Assembly (NCBI RefSeq): GCF_024171945.1
Contig: NZ_JAMTCR010000002.1
Span: 62,001 to 126,000 of the forward strand
Direction of reading: 5' to 3'
Source: Actinokineospora globicatena
GTDB taxonomy: Bacteria; Actinomycetota; Actinomycetes; Mycobacteriales; Pseudonocardiaceae
Length of the DNA: 64,000 nt
Below are positions 41,552 to 49,839 of the stretch, piece after piece (the stretch's first letter is position 1; each line of letters opens with the position of its first letter). Both the position numbers and the translations under genes were made by a program. The notes beneath the pieces are model-generated. The model saw only the letters and a list, made by a program, of their open reading frames with translations, did no database searches and was not told the DNA's origin.

Positions 41552-42124
41552 TCAGCCGACCGGCTTGCGGGCCTTGCGGGTGCCGCGCGCCAACCGCTGC
41601 GCCTTGATCATCGAGAACCGCTCCGCCTGGGCCTTCTTGTCGCCGAAGACCAGCTCGGAGATGGCGTCGTAGACCTGCTCCGGGCGGGGCAGGAACTCGA
41701 TGTTGTTCAGCGCCTGGATCTGACCGGCGGACTCCACGACCATGGTGCCGTAGCCGAACACCCGGCCGGTCGCGGTGCGCTTGTAGGTGAGGTCGGTGAC
41801 CTTGCTGATCGGCATCATGAGCACCCGGGTGGTGAACACCCCGGTGGTCATCATGAACCGCTTGTCAGTCACCACGATCCGCTCCACCCACCACTCGATC
41901 ACCTGGTAGGTGAAGCGGAGCACCACCACGAGCGCGACGTACCACAGGATGTTCTGCACCAGCCAGGCCGCGGGCGGCAGCAGGTACGAGATCATCACGC
42001 ACACCGCGAGCAGCGCGACGGCCTCGAACACCTGCCACGCCAGGCTCGCCCAGTGCCTGCGGACGCGGATCACCCGGCGCTCGGAGTCGAGCAGGTACTC
42101 GTCAGGGTCCCTGGGCGCGAACAT
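41552..42124 (-). CDS. Bacterial PH-domain (bPH2) membrane protein
   Basis: 190 residues from an ATG. Two adjacent transmembrane helices (AVALLAVCVMISYLL, ILWYVALVVVLRFTYQVI) are followed by a bPH2/YdbS-like domain: RIVVTDKRFMMTTGVFTTR, MPISKVTDLTYKRTATGRVFGYGTMVVESAG. Such proteins sit in the cytoplasmic membrane with the PH domain inside; no catalytic residues are known. The C-terminal tail is basic. It is followed on the same strand by no close gene (55 bp to the PHP start) and preceded by the 54-residue protein gene 19 bp upstream, likely one transcript. Confidence 0.87.
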   Translation of the reverse strand: MFAPRDPDEYLLDSERRVIRVRRHWASLAWQVFEAVALLAVCVMISYLLPPAAWLVQNILWYVALVVVLRFTYQVIEWWVERIVVTDKRFMMTTGVFTTRVLMMPISKVTDLTYKRTATGRVFGYGTMVVESAGQIQALNNIEFLPRPEQVYDAISELVFGDKKAQAERFSMIKAQRLARGTRKARKPVG

Positions 42125-42143
42125 GATCCGACGCTACTTCGTC

Positions 42144-42308
42144 TCAGCCCTGGAAGACAGTGCGGACGAAGGTGATCACCGCTTCGGCCCCCTCGCGGAG
42201 GCTGGTGAGGATGGAGTTCACGATCCCCGCGGACTGGACCGGCTGCGTCACCAGGAAGAAGACGAGCAAAGCGGCCCCAGTGATGATCAAGATCTTCTTG
42301 ATGTCCAC
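42144..42308 (-). CDS. Conserved 54-residue single-helix membrane protein
   Basis: From a GTG at 42308 the peptide reads MDIKKILIITGAALLVFFLV..., one transmembrane helix, then an amphipathic C-terminal half with SILTSLREGAEAVITFVRTV and the end QG. The hydrophobic/amphipathic pattern and its clean stop indicate a real gene; I recall similar small proteins in many actinobacteria upstream of PH-domain genes, without known function. The ribosome-binding site is GGGG about 11 nt upstream, not strong. It stops 19 bp before the PH-domain gene start. Confidence 0.75.
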   Translation of the reverse strand: MDIKKILIITGAALLVFFLVTQPVQSAGIVNSILTSLREGAEAVITFVRTVFQG

Positions 42309-42451
42309 TGTGATCTACCCCGTTCCGTACGCACCCTGCATGGCGCCTGTTGAAAACCGTTGTACCGCATACGGCGGCGGTTAGGGAGGGTAGTCGCGCT
42401 CTTGGGGCAACGCGGAGCGTCACCACCCGGTTCTCGCTACTCTGCGTCGTC

Positions 42452-42874
42452 ATGAACGACGATCACATTCGGAGGATCAGGTGTGTCGGTGCCCTCGTCC
42501 GTGATGGGCGCGATCGGCTGCTGCTGATCCGGCGCGGCCGCGATCCCGGTGCCGGACTGTGGTCCATCCCTGGCGGGAAGGTCGAGCCAGGCGAGTCCGA
42601 CCCCGAGGCACTGACGCGCGAGGTGCTCGAGGAGACCGGGCTCGCGGTGGCCGTGGGTGACCACGTGGGCAGCGTCGAGCGGCCCGCGCCCGGTGGGCTG
42701 TTCGAGATCCACGACTACCGCTGCGCGATCACCGGGGGTGATCTTTCGGCCGGTGACGACGCCGATGCGGCCACCTGGGTGGATCTTGCGATGTTCACCA
42801 CATTGAGGGACCGAAACGCGGTGGTGGACAGCCTGTGGGAGACCCTCGCCGAGTGGGGTGAGCTGCCGGGATGA
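42452..42874 (+). CDS. Nudix hydrolase (MutT-like)
   Basis: 140 residues. The complete Nudix box lies at about 41-63: GGKVEPGESDPEAL then REVLEETGL, with all G, E and REVLEE residues in place for Mg-dependent pyrophosphate hydrolysis. The substrate cannot be inferred (MutT-like 8-oxo-dGTP, or other nucleoside diphosphate-X). The ATG at 42452 was preferred over an in-frame upstream ATG because it begins the conserved sequence and sits on a clean divergent promoter region. The stop is 6 bp from the convergent DUF2332 stop. Confidence 0.9.
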   Translation: MNDDHIRRIRCVGALVRDGRDRLLLIRRGRDPGAGLWSIPGGKVEPGESDPEALTREVLEETGLAVAVGDHVGSVERPAPGGLFEIHDYRCAITGGDLSAGDDADAATWVDLAMFTTLRDRNAVVDSLWETLAEWGELPG

Positions 42875-42880
42875 CGGGAA

Positions 42881-43993
42881 TCAGACGAGCCACGCCATGC
42901 GCTCGCCGTGCATCGCGGCGCGCGCGAGAGCGGCAGAAGTCGGGACGCCGCTGTCCCACCTGGTGAGCCCCACGACGCTAAATGCCGGTTGGCCCTGGGC
43001 GGGTGCGAGGTCGTCGCGGTCGGGCAGGACGTGGTGCAGTCCGACGGTGTAGACCTCGTCGCTGACCCACCAGAGCGCGCGGGTCTCGGCGAGCGCGGCG
43101 ACGGCGGCCACGAAGTCCGCGCGGTCGCTCTCGGACAGGTACGGCAGCACGTGGCTGGTGATGACGACTAGAGGCACCGAGGTCGGGATCAGCGCGGCAG
43201 CCTTACCGAGATCGGCGATGGCGTCGCCCTGCACGAACTGGGGCGGGCTCTTGCGCTGGAGGGCGGCGGCGGTGCTGAACAACCGTTGGCGTTCAGGCTG
43301 GTCCGCCCAAATACAGGCCTCTAGCCACGCGGCGGCGTCTTCGTCAGTCAGGTCTACCGGCGCCCGATCAAGACCGACCCGTTCGGCGACAGCAAGCTTC
43401 TTGGGGATGGTCGGCAGCACCGCGTCGGGTCCCAACTCCAGCGCACAATGCAACCCAAGCGGGGTCTTGGTCGGGCCGACGACGATCTGGCCGGACTGCT
43501 CCGTCTGGTACCGGTAGCCGTACCGGTCGAGGTTGAGAAGGAGCCCGGCAGAGCAACCGACCTCCAGCAGACCGATAGGCGCACCGGCCTGCTTGGCGGC
43601 CAACGACACCGCCGGGTAGAGCAGCGCGGCGCGGCGCACCTCGTTGGTCTGCGTGGTGTGGGCGGCGACCAGGGCCCGGATCTTCTCGGCGCGCTCGACG
43701 ACGAACTGCCGGAACATCGGCCAGGTGGCCGCGTCGACGCCGTAGCTGCCACCCATGGACGGGTAGTAGTTGACCAGCTCGTGGAACGGCTCGGCCTGCA
43801 GCGCCCGGTGCACGGCGGCGAGCAGCAGCGTCGCCTTCTCGAACCCGGGCTGGGCGGCGGTCAGCAGCGCGGCGACGTCGTCGTCCTCGGCGGCGCGCTC
43901 GGCGAGGTGCTGGTAGAGCGGCGACACCCCGGCCGCCTCCACGTCGGCGAAGCGCCGCAACCGGTGCTTGACCTCGTCCAGCGACACGGTCAC
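42881..43993 (-). CDS. DUF2332 protein
   Basis: 370 residues from GTG at 43993 after GGAGGGAACGCC. The family core LLEVGCSAGLLLNLDRYGYR looks like a nucleotide/SAM-binding glycine motif of Rossmann methyltransferases, and the LVVITSHVLPYLSESDR segment fits motif-IV-like sequence, but methyltransferase activity is not established for DUF2332 as far as I know. Otherwise mainly helical and soluble. Convergent with the Nudix gene; the next gene on its strand (MaoC) ends 41 bp upstream of its start. Confidence 0.85.
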   Translation of the reverse strand: MTVSLDEVKHRLRRFADVEAAGVSPLYQHLAERAAEDDDVAALLTAAQPGFEKATLLLAAVHRALQAEPFHELVNYYPSMGGSYGVDAATWPMFRQFVVERAEKIRALVAAHTTQTNEVRRAALLYPAVSLAAKQAGAPIGLLEVGCSAGLLLNLDRYGYRYQTEQSGQIVVGPTKTPLGLHCALELGPDAVLPTIPKKLAVAERVGLDRAPVDLTDEDAAAWLEACIWADQPERQRLFSTAAALQRKSPPQFVQGDAIADLGKAAALIPTSVPLVVITSHVLPYLSESDRADFVAAVAALAETRALWWVSDEVYTVGLHHVLPDRDDLAPAQGQPAFSVVGLTRWDSGVPTSAALARAAMHGERMAWLV

Positions 43994-44034
43994 GGCGTTC
44001 CCTCCGTCCGCCCGGGTTGTCCCCAACCCGGCAG

Positions 44035-44565
44035 TTAGACCTTCGGTTCCGGTCGTCCCGGCTGCTCGCCCCCGCGCGCCTCACCGTAAGAGCGCTTGGG
44101 CACCATCACCTTCCGGCGGAAGATGCAGACGACCGTTCCGTCCTGCTTGTAGCCCCGTGTCTCGACATGCACAACCCCCCTGTCGTCTTTCGACTTGGAC
44201 GGCGTCTTGTCGAGAACCTCGGTCTCACCGTAGATGGTGTCACCGTGGAAGGTCGGCTTCACGTGCCGCAACGACTCGACCTCGAGGTTCGCGATGGCCT
44301 TACCGGACACGTCCGGCACCGACATCCCGAGCAGCAGCGAGTAGACGTAGTTGCCGACGACCACGTTCTTGCCGAAGTCGGTGGTGGTCTCCGCGTAGTT
44401 CGCGTCGAGGTGCAGCGGGTGGTGGTTCATGGTCAGCAGGCAGAACAGGTGGTCGTCGTACTCGGTCACGGTCTTGCCCGGCCAGTGTTTGTACACGGCA
44501 CCGACTTCGAACTCTTCGTAGTACCGCCCGAACTGCACGTGGGTGGGAGGGGGGGTTGAGTCCAA
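44035..44565 (-). CDS. MaoC-family (R)-hydratase/dehydratase
   Basis: 176 residues from a TTG at 44565 preceded by GTAGGAGGCTCTG; no ATG or GTG lies near. Hot-dog fold with the hydratase dyad region MNHHPLHLDANYAETTTDFG (Asp, His), then NLEVESLRHVKPTFHGDTI. MaoC dehydratases hydrate trans-2-enoyl-CoA; members of this length with the TVTEYDDHLFCLLTMNHHP start occur next to ester-type CoA genes. The natural substrate is unknown and there is no CoA gene beside it. It converges on nothing; the DUF2332 gene follows. Confidence 0.85.
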   Translation of the reverse strand: MDSTPPPTHVQFGRYYEEFEVGAVYKHWPGKTVTEYDDHLFCLLTMNHHPLHLDANYAETTTDFGKNVVVGNYVYSLLLGMSVPDVSGKAIANLEVESLRHVKPTFHGDTIYGETEVLDKTPSKSKDDRGVVHVETRGYKQDGTVVCIFRRKVMVPKRSYGEARGGEQPGRPEPKV

Positions 44566-44961
44566 CAGAGCCTCCTACGTGACCGGCGAGTAGGGACCTG
44601 TGTACGGCGACCACCGGCCCCGTGCAACCGGTGTGTGAGCCAGGGCACCGCGTGTGAAACGCGTTCGGTTTCGCGGCCCTGTGACCGCGGTGTCGGCGCG
44701 CCGGAGTACGCTGTCCTACCGGCAGGCCTGCGCGTCACGCGCCCTGGGCCGCCGTCGACATGAGGAGGTGAGACGCATGGGCGACCCCACTGGTCATGAA
44801 ACCGAGACTGGATGCAGTAGTCCCCGCGTCCCCTCCGGAGGTGTTCGCCGCCGCTAAGCGCGGGCACCGTGTCACCGGCCGGGGCGCTCAGCAACCCCGG
44901 TTACGCCGTTCGGCCAACCGGTCAGCCGCGTCGGTGCGCGACGCGTGTCGCTGGAGGTCTG
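44566..44961 (+). promoter_or_regulatory. corA promoter and long structured leader
   Basis: Between the divergent MaoC and corA genes. TACGCT at 44707-44712 is a plausible -10, which would put the 5' end near 44719 and give a leader of about 240 nt. The leader holds the 26-codon reading frame listed next, a GC palindrome CCTCCGGAGG inside it, and a possible stem GCGCGGGC...GGGGCGC after its stop. No M-box-like core is obvious to me. Confidence 0.4.
44777..44857 (+). CDS. 26-codon upstream reading frame in the corA leader
   Basis: A start with a textbook ribosome-binding site (GAGGAGGTGAGACGC then ATG) opens a 26-residue frame, MGDPTGHETETGCSSPRVPS followed by GGVRRR, that ends 105 bp before corA. 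The consensus Shine-Dalgarno is stronger than that of most genes in this window. It could be a leader peptide coupling ribosome position or Mg2+ level to corA, similar in layout to CorL of Salmonella corA, or a chance frame. The peptide is not membrane-spanning. Confidence 0.4.
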   Translation: MGDPTGHETETGCSSPRVPSGGVRRR

Positions 44962-46044
44962 ATGCCCGCCATTCCCTCGTTCGGCGGCCTGAGAGGTCGC
45001 ACCAACCGGGTCACGCCCCCGACGGCGCCGATCCCGGTGCCGCTCTCGGCCTACGTGGTCGACTGCGGCGTGTACGTCGACGGCGAGCGGCTGCCCGGCC
45101 GGTGGACGCACATCGACGCGGTCGCCGAGGTCCGCCGCCGCGGCGAGGGGTTCGTCTGGATCGGGCTGCACGAGCCGGACGAGCGGCAGATCCAGGGCGT
45201 CGCGGAGACCTTCGGGCTGCACGAGCTCGCGGTGGAGGACGCCGTCACCGCCCACCAGCGGCCCAAGCTGGAGCGCTACGACGACAACCTGTTCATGGTG
45301 CTCAAGACGGTCCGCTACGTCGAGCACGAGTCGCCGACCACGGCCAACGAGATCGTCGAGACCGGCGAGATCATGGCCTTCCTCGGCGCCGACTACGTGG
45401 TGACGGTGCGCCACGGCAAGCACTCCGGCCTGCACGACCTGCGCGCGGAGCTGGAGCGGTCCCCGGACCGGCTGCGCGGTGGGCCCGCCGCGGTGCTGCA
45501 CGCGATCGCCGACCACGTCGTCGACACCTACCTCGCGGTGACCGACGCGTTCGAGGGTGACATCGACCTGATCGAGAAGGCGGTCTTCGCGCCGCGCAGC
45601 CCGGTCAGCGCCGAGCAGATGTACCTGATGAAGCGGGAGATCCTGGAGCTGCGCCGCGCGGTCATGCCGCTGGCCAACCCGTTGCGGCGCCTGGCCGAGG
45701 GCTGCTCGCCGCTGGTGCCCGACACCGTCCGCTCCTACTTCCGCGACGTCGACGACCACCTCACCACGGTGTCCGAACGGGTCACCAGCTTCGACGAGCT
45801 GCTCACCACCCTGGTCGACGCCACCCTGGCCAAGATCACGCTGCAGCAGAACACCGACATGCGCAAGATCACCTCGTGGGCGGCCATCATCGCGGTCCCC
45901 ACCATGGTCGTCGGCGTCTACGGGATGAACTTCGACCACATGCCCGAGACGCACTGGCGCTTCGGCTACCCGATGGTCATGGCGGTCATCTTCGTGGCCT
46001 GCATCGTGCTGTACCGCATCTTCCGCAAGAACCGATGGCTCTGA
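44962..46044 (+). CDS. corA: CorA-type magnesium transporter
   Basis: 360 residues from the ATG after CTGGAGGTCTG. The large N-terminal cytoplasmic funnel (about 1-295) includes the conserved FVWIGLHEPDERQI and DAVTAHQRPKLERY; two C-terminal helices follow, the first ending in the selectivity motif YGMNF with GMN at 321-323. CorA forms a homopentamer that imports Mg2+ (and Co2+/Ni2+). It belongs to the M. tuberculosis sugC-corA neighbourhood (from memory), but here about 11 kb separate it from sugC. See the leader for possible regulation. Confidence 0.93.
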   Translation: MPAIPSFGGLRGRTNRVTPPTAPIPVPLSAYVVDCGVYVDGERLPGRWTHIDAVAEVRRRGEGFVWIGLHEPDERQIQGVAETFGLHELAVEDAVTAHQRPKLERYDDNLFMVLKTVRYVEHESPTTANEIVETGEIMAFLGADYVVTVRHGKHSGLHDLRAELERSPDRLRGGPAAVLHAIADHVVDTYLAVTDAFEGDIDLIEKAVFAPRSPVSAEQMYLMKREILELRRAVMPLANPLRRLAEGCSPLVPDTVRSYFRDVDDHLTTVSERVTSFDELLTTLVDATLAKITLQQNTDMRKITSWAAIIAVPTMVVGVYGMNFDHMPETHWRFGYPMVMAVIFVACIVLYRIFRKNRWL

Positions 46045-46082
46045 CACCCCACCGCCCACCCCTTTCGACGGGAGGTTCCCCC

Positions 46083-46184
46083 ATGACCAGGTTGCTGACC
46101 AATGTGAAGTTCTGGCTGCTCGCGGTGATCGTCACCTGGATCACGGTGGTGACCGTGATCATCGCGGAAACCCCTGGCGCGTAA
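46083..46184 (+). CDS. 33-residue single-helix membrane protein
   Basis: An ATG with GGAGG about 9 nt upstream opens a 33-residue frame 38 bp after corA. The peptide is a single hydrophobic helix (FWLLAVIVTWITVVTVIIAE) preceded by MTRLLTNVK and ended by TPGA. Its placement, start signal and membrane character argue for a real microprotein, possibly a small partner of CorA or a separate envelope peptide; there is no homology evidence in hand. Confidence 0.6.
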   Translation: MTRLLTNVKFWLLAVIVTWITVVTVIIAETPGA

Positions 46185-46276
46185 GGGGTTCCGTCCCAGG
46201 CCCGGATTTTCCCCGCCCACCAAGCGGTCCACTGAGGACCGTGACCGACTTCCTCGCTACCGCAGGGGTTCCCAGT

Positions 46277-47113
46277 TCAGCCGCGGGTGGCGTGGGCCAG
46301 GGAGCGGAGGTGGCCGAGCAGCTCGTCCATGCCCAGCGGGTTGACGCTGAGCCACGCGGTGTCGTCGCTCGTGGTGGTGGCCAGGCGGTAGCGGCCGCGC
46401 GGGGTGTCGAGCCACCGGAGTTCCTGGCCGGTGCGGCGCCAGTGGTCCTCGCTGTCGTCCCGGATGGCAGTGCCCGCCTGGCCGTTGCCCAGGACGGGTT
46501 GCAGCGACGAGACCATGCGGCGCGTGACGCGGTCGTCGATGCCGTGCGCGTGCAGGAGTTCGTCGATCTCGGGCTGGGTCATCGGGTTCGGGGTGCCCGG
46601 CTGGTCGGGTTCCGGCAGCCGCGCGAGCATGACTGCGAAGGCCTCCTCCAGCGGGCGCATAGGGAGGCTGAACGGCGCCGTGAGCGGGGCGTCGACGCGC
46701 GGGACCATCCGGGCGACCCGGCCGATGGCCTCGTCGACGGTGGCGGCCCACATGCGGATCAGGCCGTCCGGGTCGGCCTGGTCCTGGGTGAGCACCAGCG
46801 CCTCGTCCCTGGCGGCGAGCACGGCGATCCCGAGCGTGCCGGACGGGCGGTTGAGCACGATGTCGAGCACACCCGTGCAGGCCCGCAGCAGGTAGACGAA
46901 CTCCTCGGCCACGTCCAGCGGGCCGTTCTCGTCGGCGAGCCCGCGCTCGGCCAGTTCCTCGGCGGCAGCCCGGTAGAGCACGCCCCGCTCGATGTCGGAG
47001 GTCGCCGCGGCCGGGACCTCGATCGGGAACGGCGGCGACACCTCGGCGAACGCGCACAGCAGGTCGACCTCGACCGGGTGCAGCGCGACGCCGGGGGCCA
47101 GCGGCGCCGTCAC
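46277..47113 (-). CDS. EspG-family ESX secretion-associated chaperone (cassette 1)
   Basis: 278 residues from a GTG overlapping the upstream stop by 4 bp. EspG proteins are cytosolic chaperones that bind PE-PPE-type substrates of type VII secretion. This one shows LHPVEVDLLCAFAEVSPPFP at the start, then FSLPMRPLEEAFAVML, the central RMVSSLQPVLGNGQAGTA, and RWLDTPRGRYRL near the end. It is the last gene of cassette 1. The equivalent protein of cassette 2 (49000) shares the same motifs. No ESX core genes (eccA-E, mycP) are nearby. Confidence 0.82.
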   Translation of the reverse strand: MTAPLAPGVALHPVEVDLLCAFAEVSPPFPIEVPAAATSDIERGVLYRAAAEELAERGLADENGPLDVAEEFVYLLRACTGVLDIVLNRPSGTLGIAVLAARDEALVLTQDQADPDGLIRMWAATVDEAIGRVARMVPRVDAPLTAPFSLPMRPLEEAFAVMLARLPEPDQPGTPNPMTQPEIDELLHAHGIDDRVTRRMVSSLQPVLGNGQAGTAIRDDSEDHWRRTGQELRWLDTPRGRYRLATTTSDDTAWLSVNPLGMDELLGHLRSLAHATRG

Positions 47114-47445
47114 GGGTTGGTGAAGCGCTGCGCGGAGTTGTCGTCGCTGTCCTGGTACCCGGCGGCGGAGCGCTCGGCGCTGGCGACGAACTCCTCCATC
47201 CGGCGCAGCGCCTCCTCCAGCTGGCCCTTGAGCCCGGTCTCCCCCGCCAGCCGCTCGGTGAACTTCTCCGAGAGCTCCTGGCCGACCGGGCTGGTGCCCA
47301 GCATCGGCAGGTAGGCCGGGGTGGCCAGCTCGGCGACCTCGGCGAAGATCGAGTTCAGGTCGGCCCTGACCTCCTCGACCGCGGCGGCGAACTCGCGCAC
47401 CTGGTCGGGCTCGACGTGCCAGCCACCGCCGGTGGACTCGTTCAT
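47110..47445 (-). CDS. ESX-cassette small protein with LGTSPVG domain (cassette 1)
   Basis: 111 residues from the ATG at 47445 after GAGGGA. It contains WHVEPDQVREFAAAVEEV, LPMLGTSPVGQELSEKFTERL and RRMEEFVASAERSAAGY, a mostly helical WXG100-sized protein with a recurring LGTSPVG element. The same domain forms the C-terminus of the 516-residue protein at 49836. It probably pairs with, or is secreted alongside, the WXG/PPE-like product encoded next to it; this is inferred from size and gene order only. Confidence 0.75.
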   Translation of the reverse strand: MNESTGGGWHVEPDQVREFAAAVEEVRADLNSIFAEVAELATPAYLPMLGTSPVGQELSEKFTERLAGETGLKGQLEEALRRMEEFVASAERSAAGYQDSDDNSAQRFTNP

Positions 47446-47459
47446 GCGCAACTCCCTCG

Positions 47460-48872
47460 TCAGGCGCCGATGACCGGCGGTGCGGCGGTCAGGTCGGCCG
47501 TGGTGAACGGGTCTTCCTCGATCGGCACGCGCCGCTTGTGCTCGCCGTCCTCTTCCTTGTCGCGCGCGCCACCCGGGGGCATGCCGTAGCCGTTCCCGGA
47601 CCGGCCGTGCGCGTCGGCGAAGCCACTGGCCCGGCCGAACCGGCTGGCACCGCGGGTGCCGTCGCGACCGCGACCCGACCCGCCAGGTCCACCGAGGCCG
47701 CCGCCTGCCATCCCGCGACCCGAGCCGCCGGATCCACCTGTGCCGCTGCCGCCGAGCCCGCGACCCGCGCCGCGTCCACGGCTGCCGTCCGCGCCGCGAC
47801 CACCCACGCCCGCACCAGGTCCGAGCCCCGCGCGACCGGAACCCGACCCACCGCCGCGGTTGCCACCACCGAGGCCGCCGGGCAGGTACCCGCCGCCACC
47901 GATGCCGATACCGCCGGGGCCGTTGCCGATGTTGCTACCGCCGCCACCGGGCAGCTGACCGCCGGGACCCATCCCGGTGAGGCCGCGCCAGTGGTTGTCC
48001 CAGCCCTTGTCGAACCCAGGCGCGAGCGACGGCGACGTGCCGATGCTGGGGCCGCCACCGAACCCGGGCGGCGGCGCCGACGGGTCGGACGGCCCACGAC
48101 CGGGACCACCAGGGACGGTCACACCGGGACCGGGGACGCCCGTGCGCGGCGGCTGCGGCTGCGGCCGGTTCACGCCGGGGTCGACGCCGGTGGCCGGTGC
48201 GCCGAAGCGGGGAGTGCTGCCGTCGATGCCGAGCACCGCGGTCTCGAAGCGCTGCATGGTCTGCACTGCCTTGCGCTTCATCTTCTTCTTGTTGCTACCG
48301 AAGCCGAACGCGCTGGCGATGCCGCCGAGGGCCGCGCCGAACGCGGCGCCGACAGGTCCACCGATCGCGAAACCGGCCGCCGCGCCGCCGCCCGCCGTGG
48401 CGAGGAACGGGCTGCTCGGCGACCCGCCGGGCATGGTGCTCTGCGCCGACCGCAGCGCGCCACCGGCGTCCTGGATCGGGTCGGCCATCCGCTGCGCGGT
48501 GCCACCGAGCTCGGAGATCCACGCGGCGTTGCTGACCACGGTCCGCGACGCGTCCTGGGAGGCGCTGCCGGACCAGAACTGCATCAGCTTGCCCATCGAG
48601 CGGGACAGGTCGCTCGAGGCCTGGGCGACCTTCTCGCCGTAGCGCGCCCACTCCCCGGCGAGCATGTCCAACTGGGCGGCGTTGGCCTGGTCACCGACCA
48701 TGCGCTGCAAGGACTTGAGCGAGTAGCCGTCCCAGTGCACACCACCGGTGACGTAGCTGTCGTCCGCCTCGCGGCGGCGCCTGCGCTCCTGCTCGGCGGT
48801 CCGTCGGGCGGCCGCGGCCGCCTCGGCCTGCTCGGCCAACCGGCGCACCACGTCGTCGAGTCCGGCGATCAT
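47460..48872 (-). CDS. WXG/PPE-like, glycine-rich putative ESX effector or scaffold (cassette 1)
   Basis: 470 residues from the ATG at 48872 after GGGAGGGC. The N-terminal 160 residues are helical with a WSG in LMQFWSGSASQDASR, the WXG100-type turn, preceded by the segment GVHWDGYSLKSLQRM. A hydrophobic glycine/alanine stretch (about 168-190) follows, then a linker with IDGSTPRF and a long glycine-rich tail. The last residues are EEDPFTTADLTAAPPVIG. PPE/PE-type and DUF-type ESX substrates share such architecture. Cassette 2 encodes a paralogue with the same N-terminal motifs and tail. Confidence 0.75.
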   Translation of the reverse strand: MIAGLDDVVRRLAEQAEAAAAARRTAEQERRRRREADDSYVTGGVHWDGYSLKSLQRMVGDQANAAQLDMLAGEWARYGEKVAQASSDLSRSMGKLMQFWSGSASQDASRTVVSNAAWISELGGTAQRMADPIQDAGGALRSAQSTMPGGSPSSPFLATAGGGAAAGFAIGGPVGAAFGAALGGIASAFGFGSNKKKMKRKAVQTMQRFETAVLGIDGSTPRFGAPATGVDPGVNRPQPQPPRTGVPGPGVTVPGGPGRGPSDPSAPPPGFGGGPSIGTSPSLAPGFDKGWDNHWRGLTGMGPGGQLPGGGGSNIGNGPGGIGIGGGGYLPGGLGGGNRGGGSGSGRAGLGPGAGVGGRGADGSRGRGAGRGLGGSGTGGSGGSGRGMAGGGLGGPGGSGRGRDGTRGASRFGRASGFADAHGRSGNGYGMPPGGARDKEEDGEHKRRVPIEEDPFTTADLTAAPPVIGA

Positions 48873-48999
48873 GCCCGTGCCCTCCCTCACGCTGTCCACT
48901 CCGACCTCGGCGCGGTCCGCTCGTGACTGCTCCGCGCCAGGTCACCCCGCGGTCCAACCGTAGCCGATGCGACGGTCGATCCGGGAATGTCCGCCGGAC

Positions 49000-49839
49000 C
49001 TAGTGCCACAGTTCGGCGGCTAGTGACCGGATGCCCGCCCGCAGGTCATCGCGGGTCAACGGGTTGACGCTGACCCACCCGGCCGAGTCGGTGCCGAGCC
49101 GGAACCGACCGCGCGCGGTGTCGAGCCAGCGCAGTTCCTCGCCGACCCGCCCCCACTCGTCGGCGTACCCGCGGCGCTCGGCCGCACCGGCCTGCCCGTT
49201 GCCGAGCACGGGCTGCAGGTGCGTGGTCATCCGGCGCGCGGTGGTCTCGTCGATGCCGTTGTCCCGCAACAACCTGTCGACCTCGTCGGCGTCGAGCCTG
49301 CGCGGCTCGTCGTCGGGTCCGGTCGCGGCCTGGATCGCCCGGTAGGCCTGGTCGAGCGCGCGCTGGGAGAGGCTGAACGGGGCCGCCATCCCGGGGCCGT
49401 GCTCGGGCACCAGGTCGACGAGCTGCTCGATCGCGTCGTGCAGCGACAACGCCGTCAGGTGCACCCGGGCACCGGGCAGGCCGATGTCCTGGCGCAGCAG
49501 CAGCGCGTCGTCCCGTTGCGCCAGCACCAGCGCGCCCCGGGACTGCCCGAGCCGGGCGACCATCAGGTCCACCGCGCCCGCGCTGGTGCGCAGCAGGTGG
49601 ACGAGCTCGCCCGCCAACCCGCGCGGGCCCCGCCCGTCGGCCAGTCCACGCCTGGCCAGCTCGGTGCGGGCCACGGCGTAAGCGGCCTTGCGGTCGCCGA
49701 GCGCGCCGACCTTCAACGGGAACGGCGGCGTCACCTCGGCGAACGTGCACAGCAAGTCCACTTCGGCCGGGTGCAACGAGGCCTGACCGCCGTCGCGGTA
49801 CTCGGAATCGGCCTCCAGGCCGGTGGACAGCTCGGTCAC
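49000..49839 (-). CDS. EspG-family ESX secretion-associated chaperone (cassette 2)
   Basis: 279 residues from a GTG overlapping the stop of the P-rich gene (GTGA). Shared with the cassette 1 paralogue: LHPAEVDLLCTFAEVTPPFP, FSLSQRALDQAYRAI, RMTTHLQPVLGNGQAGAAE and LRWLDTARGRFRL. Identity is clear but well below full, so the duplication is old or the copies diverged for different substrates. The cytosolic protein is expected to hold an ESX substrate soluble, here probably the product encoded upstream. Confidence 0.82.
   Translation of the reverse strand: MTELSTGLEADSEYRDGGQASLHPAEVDLLCTFAEVTPPFPLKVGALGDRKAAYAVARTELARRGLADGRGPRGLAGELVHLLRTSAGAVDLMVARLGQSRGALVLAQRDDALLLRQDIGLPGARVHLTALSLHDAIEQLVDLVPEHGPGMAAPFSLSQRALDQAYRAIQAATGPDDEPRRLDADEVDRLLRDNGIDETTARRMTTHLQPVLGNGQAGAAERRGYADEWGRVGEELRWLDTARGRFRLGTDSAGWVSVNPLTRDDLRAGIRSLAAELWH

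Noticed and set aside
44707-44961. M-box (ykoK) magnesium riboswitch before corA
   Set aside because: I looked for the conserved core (AGGTGAGGCTCC and the AAAGACGCC-type loop) and found only GAGGTGAGACGC near the uORF, too little to call. An Infernal scan with RF00380 would settle it.
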